From: an uncultured Lactobacillus sp.
Lineage (GTDB): Bacteria > Bacillota > Bacilli > Lactobacillales > Lactobacillaceae
Length of the DNA stretch: 56,210 nucleotides
NCBI GenBank assembly: GCA_937916845.1
Contig: CALFSK010000043.1
Location: 1-56,210 of the forward strand
Direction of reading: 5' to 3'
The first letter of the stretch is position 1. Each line of letters starts with the position of its first letter. Under the pieces are notes generated by a model, which was given only the letters and a program-made list of their open reading frames with translations, was not told the origin of the DNA and ran no database searches. Positions 33,499-42,666 of the stretch are shown here, piece by piece. Made by a program: the position numbers and the translations under genes.

Positions 33499-34368
33499 AT
33501 GATTTCGATTATCGCTTCTGACATGGACGGCACGTTATTAAACAACGAAATGACCGTTTCGGATTTTAATGCCGATGCTATCCGTCAAGCGCAGCAGCAA
33601 GGCGTCCACTTCATCGTTTCCACCGGTCGTCGCTACTCTGAAGCTCAACCACTCATGGCCGCTCAAGGGATTACTGCTCCTTTGATCACGTTAAATGGCG
33701 CAGAAGTTTACGATGCTTCTGGTAAAATGCTCGACATGGTTCCCATTACCAAGACCGTTTCGCGGGCTATTTTTCACACGTTAATTTCACGGGGCTATTA
33801 TTTTGAAGTGGTTGGTAATGATGGTATTTACTCGAATAATAAAGCCAAGCGAATCGAACAAATTGCCCACCTACTGACCAATTTAAATCCGGATACGTCG
33901 TTTAAGATTGCTGTGACCTTAGCCTCGGCCCGCCTTGAATTGATGGATATTAATTACGTCGATAACTACGACGAATTACTTAATGACCCGACCAAGCACG
34001 TCATGAAAATCATTACGTTTAGTCAGGAAGGGCCAGCTAAGCTCAAACCATTAAGTGATGAATTATTAGCCAAGCATTCATCCTTAAAAATCACTTCATC
34101 TTCGCGCTCTAATATTGAAATCAATAATATCAATGCCCAAAAAGGCATCGCCGTTGAACGCTACGCCAACATGCTCAATACGCCAATGACCGATGTGATG
34201 GCCATTGGCGATAATAACAATGACGTTTCGATGCTCAAAGTTGCCGGTGTCAGCTATGCGATGGGTAACGGAACCAATGAAGTGAAACAGTTAGCCAACC
34301 GGGTGACCGATACCAATGTCAATGACGGGGTTGGTAAGGCGATTTTGGAAGTGCTCGCGCAACAATAG
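33499..34368 (+). CDS. Cof-type HAD-superfamily phosphatase
   Basis: A 289-residue HAD IIB hydrolase. SDMDGTLL gives the canonical Asp 8 and Asp 10; STGRRYSE is motif II, and AIGDNNNDVSML is motif IV. Likely substrates are sugar phosphates or flavin precursors. In contrast to the HAD protein at 14108, motif I is complete. It is followed after 24 bp by the LURP-one-like gene. Confidence 0.9.
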   Translation: MISIIASDMDGTLLNNEMTVSDFNADAIRQAQQQGVHFIVSTGRRYSEAQPLMAAQGITAPLITLNGAEVYDASGKMLDMVPITKTVSRAIFHTLISRGYYFEVVGNDGIYSNNKAKRIEQIAHLLTNLNPDTSFKIAVTLASARLELMDINYVDNYDELLNDPTKHVMKIITFSQEGPAKLKPLSDELLAKHSSLKITSSSRSNIEINNINAQKGIAVERYANMLNTPMTDVMAIGDNNNDVSMLKVAGVSYAMGNGTNEVKQLANRVTDTNVNDGVGKAILEVLAQQ

Positions 34369-34392
34369 TTCACCGGGAAACGAGGGTTGAAA

Positions 34393-34953
34393 ATGCGTAA
34401 ATTATATTTCAGCCGCAATAGCTTTGCCAAGGGCGCACGGGTCGTTCGTGATGAACATAACCAGTCGCACTACTTACTTGTAGGTCGCTGGGGACGGCGT
34501 CAGGACGCGCTTAGTCTCTACGCTATCCGTGGCGAACTACTTGCTGAAATCCGACAGACCACACTCGGACTATTACCAAAGTTTGAGTTATATTATAATC
34601 GTCAAAACGTCGGCTCCATCAGTAAAACACTGGGCTTTTGGCATGAAATGATCTACGTGCGGAAGCTCCGTTGGATTATTATGGGAAGTCTCAATTCAGA
34701 AACGTACCGCGTTTATCACGGGACCGAATTGGTCATGACAATGCGCCCGGTTGTCACCAGTAATGGCGAAGCGTTTGAGTTAACCATTGCTGAACATTCC
34801 ACGGAACCGCTGTGCATTTGTATTGCAGCGATTCTCGACCATTGGCAAAAGCCAACGAATCGTTCCCGCTCATCAGCGTTATCAAGTGACGGACTCCAAG
34901 TCAACTTTGGGGAAAGCAACTACACGCTTCATCACAAATTACCGCAAAATTAA
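34393..34953 (+). CDS. LURP-one-related family protein
   Basis: A 186-residue protein with repeated beta-strand pattern (YLLVGRWGRRQDALSLYAIRG, ELLAEIRQTTLGLLPKFELY, GSISKTLG) like the LURP-one/Tubby-type barrel found in small Firmicute proteins (YxjI-like). The role of such proteins is not known. The C-terminal 30 residues are polar and probably disordered. ATG 34393 is preferred over TTG 34387 because GAGGG lies 6 nt before it. Confidence 0.65.
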   Translation: MRKLYFSRNSFAKGARVVRDEHNQSHYLLVGRWGRRQDALSLYAIRGELLAEIRQTTLGLLPKFELYYNRQNVGSISKTLGFWHEMIYVRKLRWIIMGSLNSETYRVYHGTELVMTMRPVVTSNGEAFELTIAEHSTEPLCICIAAILDHWQKPTNRSRSSALSSDGLQVNFGESNYTLHHKLPQN

Positions 34954-34988
34954 AAACGTCGGCCAATGTTGGTCGACGTTTTTTTTGT
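34953..34988 (+). terminator. Rho-independent terminator
   Basis: AAAACGTCGGCCAA (34953-34966) pairs with TTGGTCGACGTTTT (34969-34982), followed by a T run to 34986. Confidence 0.9.
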
Positions 34989-34995
34989 GTGCATT

Positions 34996-35730
34996 TTACA
35001 CATTAATTACTTTGTTTAAGAAATCTTGTAACCGTGGACTTTGCGGGTGATCGAATAAATCATCCGGTTTGCCACTTTCTTGAATCAAGCCATCTGCCAT
35101 GAAAACGACGCGGTCCGCAACTTCCTTTGCGAAGCCCATTTCATGGGTAACCACGATCATGGTCATCCCTTGCGCTGCTAACTTTTTCATAACGTCCAAC
35201 ACGTCGCCGACCATTTCAGGGTCCAAAGCAGAAGTTGGTTCGTCAAATAGCATGATGCTTGGATGCATTGCCAAGGCCCGGGCAATCGCAACCCGTTGCT
35301 TTTGTCCACCAGATAAGGATTTAGGCATCGCATCCGCTTTGTCTGATAATCCAACCGTGGCTAATAAGTCACGCGCCGTTTTTTCAGCTTCCGCTTTCGA
35401 TTCCTTGTTTAACTGAACGGGCGCCAACGTAATGTTTTGTAAGACTGACAAATGCGGGAACAAGTTAAAATGTTGGAAAACCATCCCAATATTTTCACGA
35501 ACTAAGTTGATATTCGTGCCCTTGTCTGACAGGTCATACCCACTAATAACGACTTGCCCCTGGGTCGGGATTTCCAAATCGTTTAAACAACGGAGGAAGG
35601 TACTTTTCCCGGAACCAGACGGGCCAATCATACAAACCACTTCGTTATCTTGGACTTCTAAGTTGAGCCCCTTTAAAACTTCGTTGTCGCCGTAACTTTT
35701 GTGTAAATCTTTGACGATCACTTTAGCCAT
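34996..35730 (-). CDS. glnQ: Polar amino-acid ABC transporter, ATP-binding protein
   Basis: A 244-residue ATPase of the GlnQ/HisP group. Walker A GPSGSGKS is at 36-43, the Q-loop sits near 85, the signature LSGGQKQR near 134-141 and Walker [12 protein letters not shown] follows. It energises uptake of glutamine or related amino acids with the fused protein encoded 2 bp upstream. Confidence 0.93.
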   Translation of the reverse strand: MAKVIVKDLHKSYGDNEVLKGLNLEVQDNEVVCMIGPSGSGKSTFLRCLNDLEIPTQGQVVISGYDLSDKGTNINLVRENIGMVFQHFNLFPHLSVLQNITLAPVQLNKESKAEAEKTARDLLATVGLSDKADAMPKSLSGGQKQRVAIARALAMHPSIMLFDEPTSALDPEMVGDVLDVMKKLAAQGMTMIVVTHEMGFAKEVADRVVFMADGLIQESGKPDDLFDHPQSPRLQDFLNKVINV

Positions 35731-35732
35731 AC

Positions 35733-37172
35733 TTAGTTAATCCTCCTTTGAACCCAGTTTGAAAGCCAAGTCAATAACGTGATAATTGCGAGGTAGATAA
35801 TCGCAATCATGAGCCAAATCTTAAACCCTTCGAAGTTCCGCGCAATGATCAACGTCCCGGTTTGGGTTAATTCAACGATCCCGATAACGGAAAGGATTGA
35901 AGTATCCTTCAACGTGATAATGAATTGGTTGATAAATGACGGAATCATGATTCGAATTCCTTGTGGCATGATAACTTTCCGCATGGCGGTCCAATATGGT
36001 AACCCTAACGAACGGGCTGCTTCCATTTGACCATCATCAACGGCTTGGAAGCCCCCCTTAACAAAGGCACCGGTATAAGCCCCTTCATTCAACATCAAGG
36101 TTATCATCCCGGCAACGAACGCTGGAATTTTAAACCCGTGCCCAATCAAGTCTGGGAACCCAATATAGATGAAGAACGCCAACACCATTAGTGGCATCCC
36201 CCGGAAAATATAGATAATCGTGCTTGAAATGGCAGGACCAACTTTACCCGGCATAACGCCAAGAACACCGAGGGCCAGCCCCATAACAGTTGCTAAAATA
36301 ATGGAAATAACGGTTAATTCTAGGGTCATCCATAACCCACTACCAATGGTTCCTAGGTTTTGGGTAAACAGTCCGATAAAGGTCCGACTGCTGGCCGTTT
36401 CACCAGTCAATGATGATTCACTAGAATGTAAATATTTATCAACAATCTTCTTATACTGACCATCCGCTTTGATGGCTTTTAGACCAGCGTTGAACTTCTT
36501 CAACAACTTAGCGTTCTTACCCTTTTTAACGGCAAAACCGTAATCACCGGCTTCGTATTGCTTGGAAACGATCTTTAGCGCAATCCCGTTTTTGATCCCG
36601 TAAGACATAACGGGGTAATCTTCAAAACAGGCGGCTGAGTTTCCAACCTTAACATCGTTATACATATTATTAGAATCATTGAAATACTTAATCTTGAAAC
36701 CGTACTTGCTTTGGATCGACTTTGCGTAGGTCGCTCCAGCCGTCCCGGTCTTTAGTGCGACAGTCTTGCCTTTTAACTGGCTAAACTGCTTAATCTTACT
36801 ATCCTTAGCCACGGCCATAACGACACCGGAAGTGTAGTAGGCATTTGAAAAATCAAACGTCTTCTTCCGTTCAGGCGTGATGTTCATCCCAGCAATCACA
36901 CCGTCAACCTGGTTGGCACTTAGCTGCTGAACGGCGGCCCCGAAGCTAATTGCTTTTAACTTATAATTGATATTTTCTTTTTTCGAGATCGCATTCAAAA
37001 TATCAATATCGATCCCTTTATACTTACCGCCTTTGGCCTGAAATTCAAACGGCGCAAAGGTAGTATCTGTCGCAATCGTGTATGTTTTCGCCTGCGCTTG
37101 AGTACCAACTGCAAACCAGCTGCCCAGTGCCGCTAATAACATGACAATTGCAACTTGCCATTTTTTCATCAA
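35733..37172 (-). CDS. Amino-acid ABC transporter, fused binding protein and permease
   Basis: A 479-residue fusion. A signal segment (about 5-28) leads into a substrate-binding domain (about 30-255; [20 protein letters not shown] and [10 protein letters not shown] are typical of the glutamine/polar type), then an HisM-type permease domain (about 270-479) with five helices and the EAA loop [20 protein letters not shown]. Fusing receptor and channel is usual in lactic acid bacteria. It is in an operon with glnQ. Glutamine, glutamate, or arginine/lysine specificity cannot be settled here. Confidence 0.93.
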   Translation of the reverse strand: MMKKWQVAIVMLLAALGSWFAVGTQAQAKTYTIATDTTFAPFEFQAKGGKYKGIDIDILNAISKKENINYKLKAISFGAAVQQLSANQVDGVIAGMNITPERKKTFDFSNAYYTSGVVMAVAKDSKIKQFSQLKGKTVALKTGTAGATYAKSIQSKYGFKIKYFNDSNNMYNDVKVGNSAACFEDYPVMSYGIKNGIALKIVSKQYEAGDYGFAVKKGKNAKLLKKFNAGLKAIKADGQYKKIVDKYLHSSESSLTGETASSRTFIGLFTQNLGTIGSGLWMTLELTVISIILATVMGLALGVLGVMPGKVGPAISSTIIYIFRGMPLMVLAFFIYIGFPDLIGHGFKIPAFVAGMITLMLNEGAYTGAFVKGGFQAVDDGQMEAARSLGLPYWTAMRKVIMPQGIRIMIPSFINQFIITLKDTSILSVIGIVELTQTGTLIIARNFEGFKIWLMIAIIYLAIITLLTWLSNWVQRRIN

Positions 37173-37374
37173 TTGTGAGACCTCCTAATTCATTTTACCG
37201 GATTGGTATGTCATAAAATATAACATAAATCACCCGTTACCACCAACTCAAACTATAATAATATTATAATTTAATTTTAATGTTTGCGGTATCATTTATA
37301 TTTTACTTAACTTTCTTAAGCAAACTAGCAATCGTAACAAAGATTCCTAGGAAAACGGCCCATTATTACGTTTT
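37173..37374. other. Intergenic stretch upstream of the amino-acid transporter
   Basis: About 200 bp, very A/T-rich, which should contain the promoter of the transporter operon; GTTATATTTTATG on the minus strand near 37210-37222 is the best -10 region. An AGGAGG site precedes the start. No regulator site is recognised. Confidence 0.4.
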
Positions 37375-37611
37375 TTAATTTTTCCGGCGATAACCGTCCT
37401 CATGTTCAAATGCTTGCTTTCTTCCTGCCTTTGTCCCCTTGACAATTTCCACCACTTTAAACCGCCACGCATTTACTCCATCATCCGTTGGCACTTGCTT
37501 GCTTCGCAATAACTTAATTTTCTTAACCTGTCATAATGTTTGAAGTGAAATAGCCAATTCAAAGGTACACGTTACTTCCAACAACAAACTTGGTAACCGA
37601 TTAATTTCCAT
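37375..37611 (-). pseudogene. Broken small gene, 78 codons with an internal TGA
   Basis: From ATG 37611 a frame reads MEINRLPSLLLEVTC... for 26 codons, meets TGA at 37531-37533, then stays open for 51 more codons (QVKKIKLLRSKQVPTDDGV, VNAWRFKVVEIVKGTKAGRK, ending EHEDGYRRKN) to TAA. The composition after the stop looks like real protein. There is no ribosome site before the ATG, and a terminator lies just upstream. I think it is a remnant of a small conserved protein, not an expressed gene. Confidence 0.6.
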
Positions 37612-37620
37612 TGCAAAAGT

Positions 37621-37664
37621 TAAAAACTACTCACTAAGAAATCAACGTTTCCTTAGTGAGTAGT
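37621..37664 (-). terminator. Rho-independent terminator of the flavoprotein operon
   Basis: A perfect 13-bp stem (37626-37638 with 37652-37664) is followed by five T on the minus strand, just after the flavoprotein stop. Confidence 0.88.
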
Positions 37665-37685
37665 CTAATTTAGTGAACGATATAA

Positions 37686-39560
37686 TTATTTCAATGGCGC
37701 TTTAACCGATGCTCCCGTAACGCTGTCAATTGGTGCCTGCTGACTGGCAGTATCCGCAGCAATTCTCCCAAATGTAAATATATCGGCTAAAGAATTACCA
37801 CCGAGTCTGTTTCCGGCGTGAAGACCACCTGCTACCTCACCAGCTGCATACAGACCCTTAATAATACAATTTTGATTATTTAAGACATGTGCGAACTGGT
37901 CAATAGTCAACCCGCCCATCGTGTGGTGCATCGCAGGCTTTCTTGGAGTTGCGTAAAAAGGTGCCGTTTCTACTTTTAAATCAAACACGCGTTTATTAAA
38001 TTCTGGATCTTCCCCTTGGCTTACATATTGATTGTATTTTTTAATGGTGGCAATTAATCGTTGTGGCGTAATCCCAATTTTTACCGCTAATTCTGATAAA
38101 GTATTGGCTCGGTACAGTTTTTTACTCTTAAGCTCATGTTCAATTGTTTCTGACGACGTATTATAAGCTTTATTCTTAATATTTTCGTCAGCAATCAGAA
38201 AGAACAACCCACCATTTTTCAGTGCGGCGAAAGTCAGCACATCACGTTCAGCATACTCATCAACAAACCGATTCCCATCTTGATTAACCATAACAAAATC
38301 TGCCGGTGGAACTTGAAGACCGGTACCATACTCACCAGTCTGAGGGTCAGCGACTGGCATCATCTGGGTAAACCCCATGCCAACTAATTGCGCGCCCGCT
38401 TCCAAACCTAACTTGATACCGTCTCCGGTAATATATGGCGCATTAGTCGTCTTCAAATTTTTATCAATGACTGGCCAGTACGTATTATATTGTTTAAGCA
38501 TCTCCGGATTCGCACTGTACCCACCGGACGTTAGAATGACTTGATTTGCATGTACACTCATCGTGGCTGATTTGACACCAGTCACACGATCTCCAGACAT
38601 TAGTAAATGCTCAACACGCTGATTGGTGAATAGTTGGCCACCGTGCGTTTCAAAATATTTTTGTAACACTTTAATATAACCAAAACCGTTTGCTTCGGTT
38701 GGTTTATGTGCTCGGCGCCACAAAGCACCAACGGGCATCGTTACTTGACTACTATCAAATTGAACACCCAACGACCGCAACCACTCAACGGACGCTAGAT
38801 CATGGTCCGTTAGCGTTTTAACCAAGTCATAGTCACCGTGAATCTCGTTGCCATTCAAATCTGTCCGTTTGCCGCCTAAATACGTTTGGATGCGGTGAAA
38901 TAGTACGGAGTCAAACAGTTCGTTGTTCTTAGACTTTAGATACTTTTCAATTTGCAGTTGCAGTTTTTTAAAATCGTCACGATAATCCTCATCAATACTG
39001 TCTATTGAGGTATCCATGATTGCCTTCAGCGTTTCTTTTTCACCCGGCAATGTCTTGAAATGCTTCTGCCAATTAGGGTCAGCGGCATTCATAAATCCTC
39101 CAGAACGCATCGTGTTACCGCCAATCGTTGCGGCCTTTTCCAGAATAATGACGCGCTTACCTCTTTGTAAGGCTCTGCACCCAGCTGCCATACCCGCACC
39201 GCCTGCTCCAACGATAACAATGTCAGTACTGACTTCCTTCTTTTCGCCCTGCGTAACCTTGTAATGCTTTTGAAAATCTTCCGGCCGCCCGCCAGCCGTC
39301 TTGATGGCCTCCGCAACTCCCGCAACAATTCCCTGGCTAGTCAGTGACGCGCCCGAAATCGCATCTACGTTTAAGGTTTGACCAGCAACGATTCGCCGTG
39401 GAATTTCAGTTAACGCCACATCGGAAATACCGGCCGTTTCCCCCTTCTGAACGTTAACCTTCTCAATTCCATTCTCTGAAAGCGTGACTTCGACATCAAA
39501 TTGGCCATTGTGACCGCTAGTTGTAACTTTATATTTTCCAGATTTCAATTTTTTTGTCAT
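37686..39560 (-). CDS. Flavocytochrome c-type reductase with FMN-binding and FAD domains
   Basis: A 624-residue flavoprotein of the fumarate/urocanate reductase group. Residues about 5-90 form an FMN-binding domain with DAISGASLT (66-74), where Ser 72 would take FMN covalently through ApbE-type transfer. Residues about 112-600 are a FAD_binding_2 domain with IVIVGAGGAGMAAG (about 114-127) and a C-terminal GGLTIDQ and GEVAGGLHAGNRLGGNSL. There is no signal peptide or haem motif, so it is cytoplasmic. The substrate is probably a fumarate-like or other alpha,beta-unsaturated acid. I chose ATG 39560, with AGGAGA upstream. It is 29 bp after a CoA-transferase gene. Confidence 0.88.
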   Translation of the reverse strand: MTKKLKSGKYKVTTSGHNGQFDVEVTLSENGIEKVNVQKGETAGISDVALTEIPRRIVAGQTLNVDAISGASLTSQGIVAGVAEAIKTAGGRPEDFQKHYKVTQGEKKEVSTDIVIVGAGGAGMAAGCRALQRGKRVIILEKAATIGGNTMRSGGFMNAADPNWQKHFKTLPGEKETLKAIMDTSIDSIDEDYRDDFKKLQLQIEKYLKSKNNELFDSVLFHRIQTYLGGKRTDLNGNEIHGDYDLVKTLTDHDLASVEWLRSLGVQFDSSQVTMPVGALWRRAHKPTEANGFGYIKVLQKYFETHGGQLFTNQRVEHLLMSGDRVTGVKSATMSVHANQVILTSGGYSANPEMLKQYNTYWPVIDKNLKTTNAPYITGDGIKLGLEAGAQLVGMGFTQMMPVADPQTGEYGTGLQVPPADFVMVNQDGNRFVDEYAERDVLTFAALKNGGLFFLIADENIKNKAYNTSSETIEHELKSKKLYRANTLSELAVKIGITPQRLIATIKKYNQYVSQGEDPEFNKRVFDLKVETAPFYATPRKPAMHHTMGGLTIDQFAHVLNNQNCIIKGLYAAGEVAGGLHAGNRLGGNSLADIFTFGRIAADTASQQAPIDSVTGASVKAPLK

Positions 39561-39589
39561 GATATTTCTCCTATCGCATATAAACGTCA

Positions 39590-41023
39590 TTACCACTTAG
39601 GTTGTGCACTACCAAGTGCCGGAGTGGTACCGGTCCAACGACACGGCGTCTCCGACATTTTAATGACCGGACCAAGGGTTTTAAGCGAACCGTACGTGGT
39701 GTCTTCATCATAAACTGCGTACTCCTCATACTTAGCAGGTGAAATACGATTTGGTGAATTTAGATAATCATCAGTTCTTAAGCCCTGGCGCAACGCCAAC
39801 ATGCATGATTGATCTAGTGACACACTCACCTTGTATGAGCCGCCTTCTAATGCTCTTCTTCTTAATGCGATCATTGCACCAAATGCTGCCAGGTATCCGG
39901 TCAAGAAATCTGACAAAAATACCGGTATCAGCTTAGGATGTGTGTGCTCTGCCTTTCCTTGGACGTAGGCAATCCCGGTATTCGCCTGGGCCACCTGATC
40001 CCAACCAGCACGACTAGCATACGGTCCACCAGTTCCATGACAATTAACACTGACATAAATAATTCCAGGATTTAATTTTACCAAGTCGTCGACGCCGAAA
40101 CCGTGTTTTTCCATCGCTCCCGGACGATATCCTTCCAAAAAGATATCTGCATCTTTCGCCAGTCTGGTCAACGCATTTTTCCCTTCACTTTTCGTATAAT
40201 CCAAGTAAGTGGACCGTTTCCCATGGCTCGAATCACGCACAAACGCAGGCACTTGGGGCAACTTCTCAGCCGTAACCATTAAATCATTCGCACCGTGTTC
40301 CGTAAGCGCCTCACCACAGGTTGGTCCAGCTATAATTCTGGTTAAATCTAACAAATTGATTCCTGCTAATGGTGCGCGATCGTCGCTCGGTAACGGTTGC
40401 GGCGCACTTTCACCAACTTTTTCAATTTGGACTACTGGCACGGATGATAAATATTTTCCTTGTGGTGATTTCAGCCATTCATCTGGACTGAAAACAATCC
40501 CACCACAAGCGTCAACACCAGCAATTGCTTGATCCAATTCATCCGATGACCATTTTTTGACTGCAGCAGCTACCGATTCAGGTGTCTTTTCACATTTCAA
40601 AACTTGAAGCACCCGTTTTTCCAAATTAGGCAAGTTAAAGTGTGGTAGAAACCATTTGCCGTCTTTACATTCCCACGGCTGTGTTATTGAAACCATCGTT
40701 GAAAAACTCGGTGAATTTGGAATCGGGACGTACTGACCTGAACCATTTTTCTTCTCCGTCATCGGCGTACCTAAGGAACAGAGCGCCGCTGCAGCTTCAG
40801 AATCAATTGAAATTCTTTGCCGGCGTCCGGTCTTCAGTTCCCACAAATCATTGGCGGCGATAGCCCGTGCGGCTAGTGCCTCAGTGATAACTTCCTCAAT
40901 TTTTATCGGTGTTTGATACATTGGCGTTGATGAACGTTGAACTTCGACCTCATCGTTCGCATTATCTTCTTGGTTGCGAATCGCCATTAGTTCCGAAAAA
41001 GCATTCCCAAATGTAAATGACAT
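39590..41023 (-). CDS. Class III CoA-transferase (CaiB/BaiF family)
   Basis: A 477-residue CoA-transferase. LLDLTRIIAGPTCGEALTEH (224-243) opens the main domain, and RAGWDQVAQANTG (338-350) carries the likely catalytic Asp 342, whose carboxyl forms the CoA-thioester intermediate. Residues 1-215 are the longer N-terminal part seen in this subgroup. It moves CoA between carboxylic acids; donor and acceptor are unknown. First gene of an operon with the flavoprotein. ATG 41023 follows TAGGAGGAA. Confidence 0.88.
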   Translation of the reverse strand: MSFTFGNAFSELMAIRNQEDNANDEVEVQRSSTPMYQTPIKIEEVITEALAARAIAANDLWELKTGRRQRISIDSEAAAALCSLGTPMTEKKNGSGQYVPIPNSPSFSTMVSITQPWECKDGKWFLPHFNLPNLEKRVLQVLKCEKTPESVAAAVKKWSSDELDQAIAGVDACGGIVFSPDEWLKSPQGKYLSSVPVVQIEKVGESAPQPLPSDDRAPLAGINLLDLTRIIAGPTCGEALTEHGANDLMVTAEKLPQVPAFVRDSSHGKRSTYLDYTKSEGKNALTRLAKDADIFLEGYRPGAMEKHGFGVDDLVKLNPGIIYVSVNCHGTGGPYASRAGWDQVAQANTGIAYVQGKAEHTHPKLIPVFLSDFLTGYLAAFGAMIALRRRALEGGSYKVSVSLDQSCMLALRQGLRTDDYLNSPNRISPAKYEEYAVYDEDTTYGSLKTLGPVIKMSETPCRWTGTTPALGSAQPKW

Positions 41024-41046
41024 GATGATTCCTCCTAATATTTAAT

Positions 41047-41060
41047 TGCAAGCGCTTTAC
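41047..41060 (-). promoter_or_regulatory. cre-like site (CcpA)
   Basis: TGCAAGCGCTTTAC fits the catabolite-responsive element consensus in its central AAGCGCTTT. It lies 24-37 nt upstream of the CoA-transferase ATG, just downstream of a TATAGT -10-like box on the minus strand, so CcpA binding would block transcription when glucose is present. Confidence 0.7.
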
Positions 41061-41138
41061 TTTTAGTTTAATTCCATTACTATAAATAATAAAATAGAAT
41101 AATAAACATCAAATCATAACAAAAAGGATATGACCGTC

Positions 41139-42053
41139 ATGGCTATCAATGCCAACGTTACTCTGAAAAAAATTTTAACTACTGTACAATCCGCCGCGAC
41201 GTTAACTCAAGTTGCCAATTGGCTTTATACCAGTCAGCCAAACGTCAGTAAATTACTAGCAGACGCCGAACATAAGTATGGTGTCCAATTAGTTAACCGC
41301 CAACAATCGCCAATTGATCTCACTCCTGCAGGTCAACAACTTCTGCTTCGCCTTGATCAAATATTAAGCCTAGAAGAAAATACGTTAATTGAGCTGCGCA
41401 ATTTTCAAAAAAACCCGGTATTAAATTTAAAGTTGGCCTTTTTCCCAACCTACCTGCCAATTTTATTGCCTAATATCATGCGAAAAGTCTTAGCTCTCTA
41501 TCCGACACTGCACGTGGAAACAAAGAGCCTAACGACTACTAAGGCACTCGAAGCACTTAAAGATGGTCAAGTAGCTATTTTTATTGGCCGAAACGCTAGT
41601 GACCCCGATATAGACTCGTTTCCGCTATTTACTGAGAAACTCTGTTTTATTGTTCCCAAAAATTCCCCACTTTATCAATCAGGTGTCTACAACCGTTACT
41701 TAACCAATCAAGACATGGTGAATTTGCAAAAAGAAAATTATATTAAGTGGGCGACCGAAACCTCCTTCATTGACGTGACCGAGCACTTTTTTACCCTAAA
41801 CGATTTACATTTCACTAGCAATCTGACAGTAGATACCTACGAAGAAGCCATGTTATGTGCAACACAAGGATTAGGGATAACGATGTCAATGTATACGACA
41901 GCTCAACAATTTTTAAAAGACTCTCAAAAGATAAACTTACTAGTCGTTCCGGAAAAAATGCTTTCTTTAGAAATAAGTATTATGACTCGTAACTCAGTTG
42001 ACCCAGAAATCAAAAAGATTGTACGTACCATTGCAGAATCACTTCACGCATGA
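41139..42053 (+). CDS. LysR-family transcriptional regulator
   Basis: A 304-residue regulator divergent from the CoA-transferase operon. The N-terminal winged HTH is TQVANWLYTSQPNVSKLLAD with the usual LVNRQQSPIDLTPAGQQLL, followed by a LysR substrate domain (about 90-300). By the common LysR layout it probably activates the divergent operon upon binding a pathway acid. AAGGA at 41124-41128 is too close to ATG 41130 and better placed for ATG 41139. Confidence 0.9.
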   Translation: MAINANVTLKKILTTVQSAATLTQVANWLYTSQPNVSKLLADAEHKYGVQLVNRQQSPIDLTPAGQQLLLRLDQILSLEENTLIELRNFQKNPVLNLKLAFFPTYLPILLPNIMRKVLALYPTLHVETKSLTTTKALEALKDGQVAIFIGRNASDPDIDSFPLFTEKLCFIVPKNSPLYQSGVYNRYLTNQDMVNLQKENYIKWATETSFIDVTEHFFTLNDLHFTSNLTVDTYEEAMLCATQGLGITMSMYTTAQQFLKDSQKINLLVVPEKMLSLEISIMTRNSVDPEIKKIVRTIAESLHA

Positions 42054-42079
42054 CACCGAATATGAATTGTGAAAACAAA

Positions 42080-42126
42080 AAAAGGTCAGTCACTTGAGCA
42101 AACTAGCCTCAAATGACTGACCTTTT
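42080..42126. terminator. Bidirectional terminator
   Basis: AAAAGGTCAGTCACTTGAG (42080-42098) pairs with 42108-42126 with one mismatch; T-rich tails on both sides serve the LysR gene and the convergent smpB operon. Confidence 0.9.
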
Positions 42127-42169
42127 GACTGAAACGCACGTTTAACCGCCCATCCCAGGTCCTACAAAT

Positions 42170-42640
42170 TTAATAGTGTTTCATGACGCGATCAATTTGT
42201 CGTTGTTGTTCGCGCTTCTTAATATCCTGACGCTTATCGTATTCCCGCTTCCCATGTGCAACCCCAATCAAGACTTTAGCAAAGCCGTGCTTGAGATACA
42301 TTTTCAACGGAATTACGGTAATCCCCTTTGTCTGAGTCGCTTCCCCAATTTTACTGATTTCCTTTTTGTGGAGCAGTAATTTGCGGTTACGCAAAGGGTC
42401 GACATTAAAACGATTACCCTCAGCAAACGGACTAATATGCACATTCATCATCCAAGCTTCGCCATTGCGAATCTGGACAAAGCCGTCCTTCAAATTAACC
42501 CGACGATCACGGACTGACTTGATTTCGGTCCCCGTTAAAGCAATCCCTGCTTCATAGGTATCCTCTACAGCGTAGTCGTGCCGGGCCTTCCGGTTTTGAG
42601 CGAGGGCGGTATCTGGGTGCTTACCGTGTTGTTTGGCCAT
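42170..42640 (-). CDS. smpB: SsrA-binding protein
   Basis: A 156-residue partner of tmRNA in ribosome rescue. [32 protein letters not shown] and the C-terminal [20 protein letters not shown] are family signatures. I chose ATG 42640; GTG 42649 lies within the ribosome site. Last gene of the secG-est-rnr-smpB operon, a widely conserved order. The tmRNA gene itself is not in the window. Confidence 0.97.
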   Translation of the reverse strand: MAKQHGKHPDTALAQNRKARHDYAVEDTYEAGIALTGTEIKSVRDRRVNLKDGFVQIRNGEAWMMNVHISPFAEGNRFNVDPLRNRKLLLHKKEISKIGEATQTKGITVIPLKMYLKHGFAKVLIGVAHGKREYDKRQDIKKREQQRQIDRVMKHY

Positions 42641-42666
42641 CAGCCTCACATCCCCTTACTTTTAGC

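Noticed and set aside
37490..37510. A possible sigma-54 -24/-12 promoter (TGGCAC then TTGC)
   Set aside because: The spacing between the GG and GC elements is one base short and the match lies inside the broken gene with no downstream plus-strand gene.
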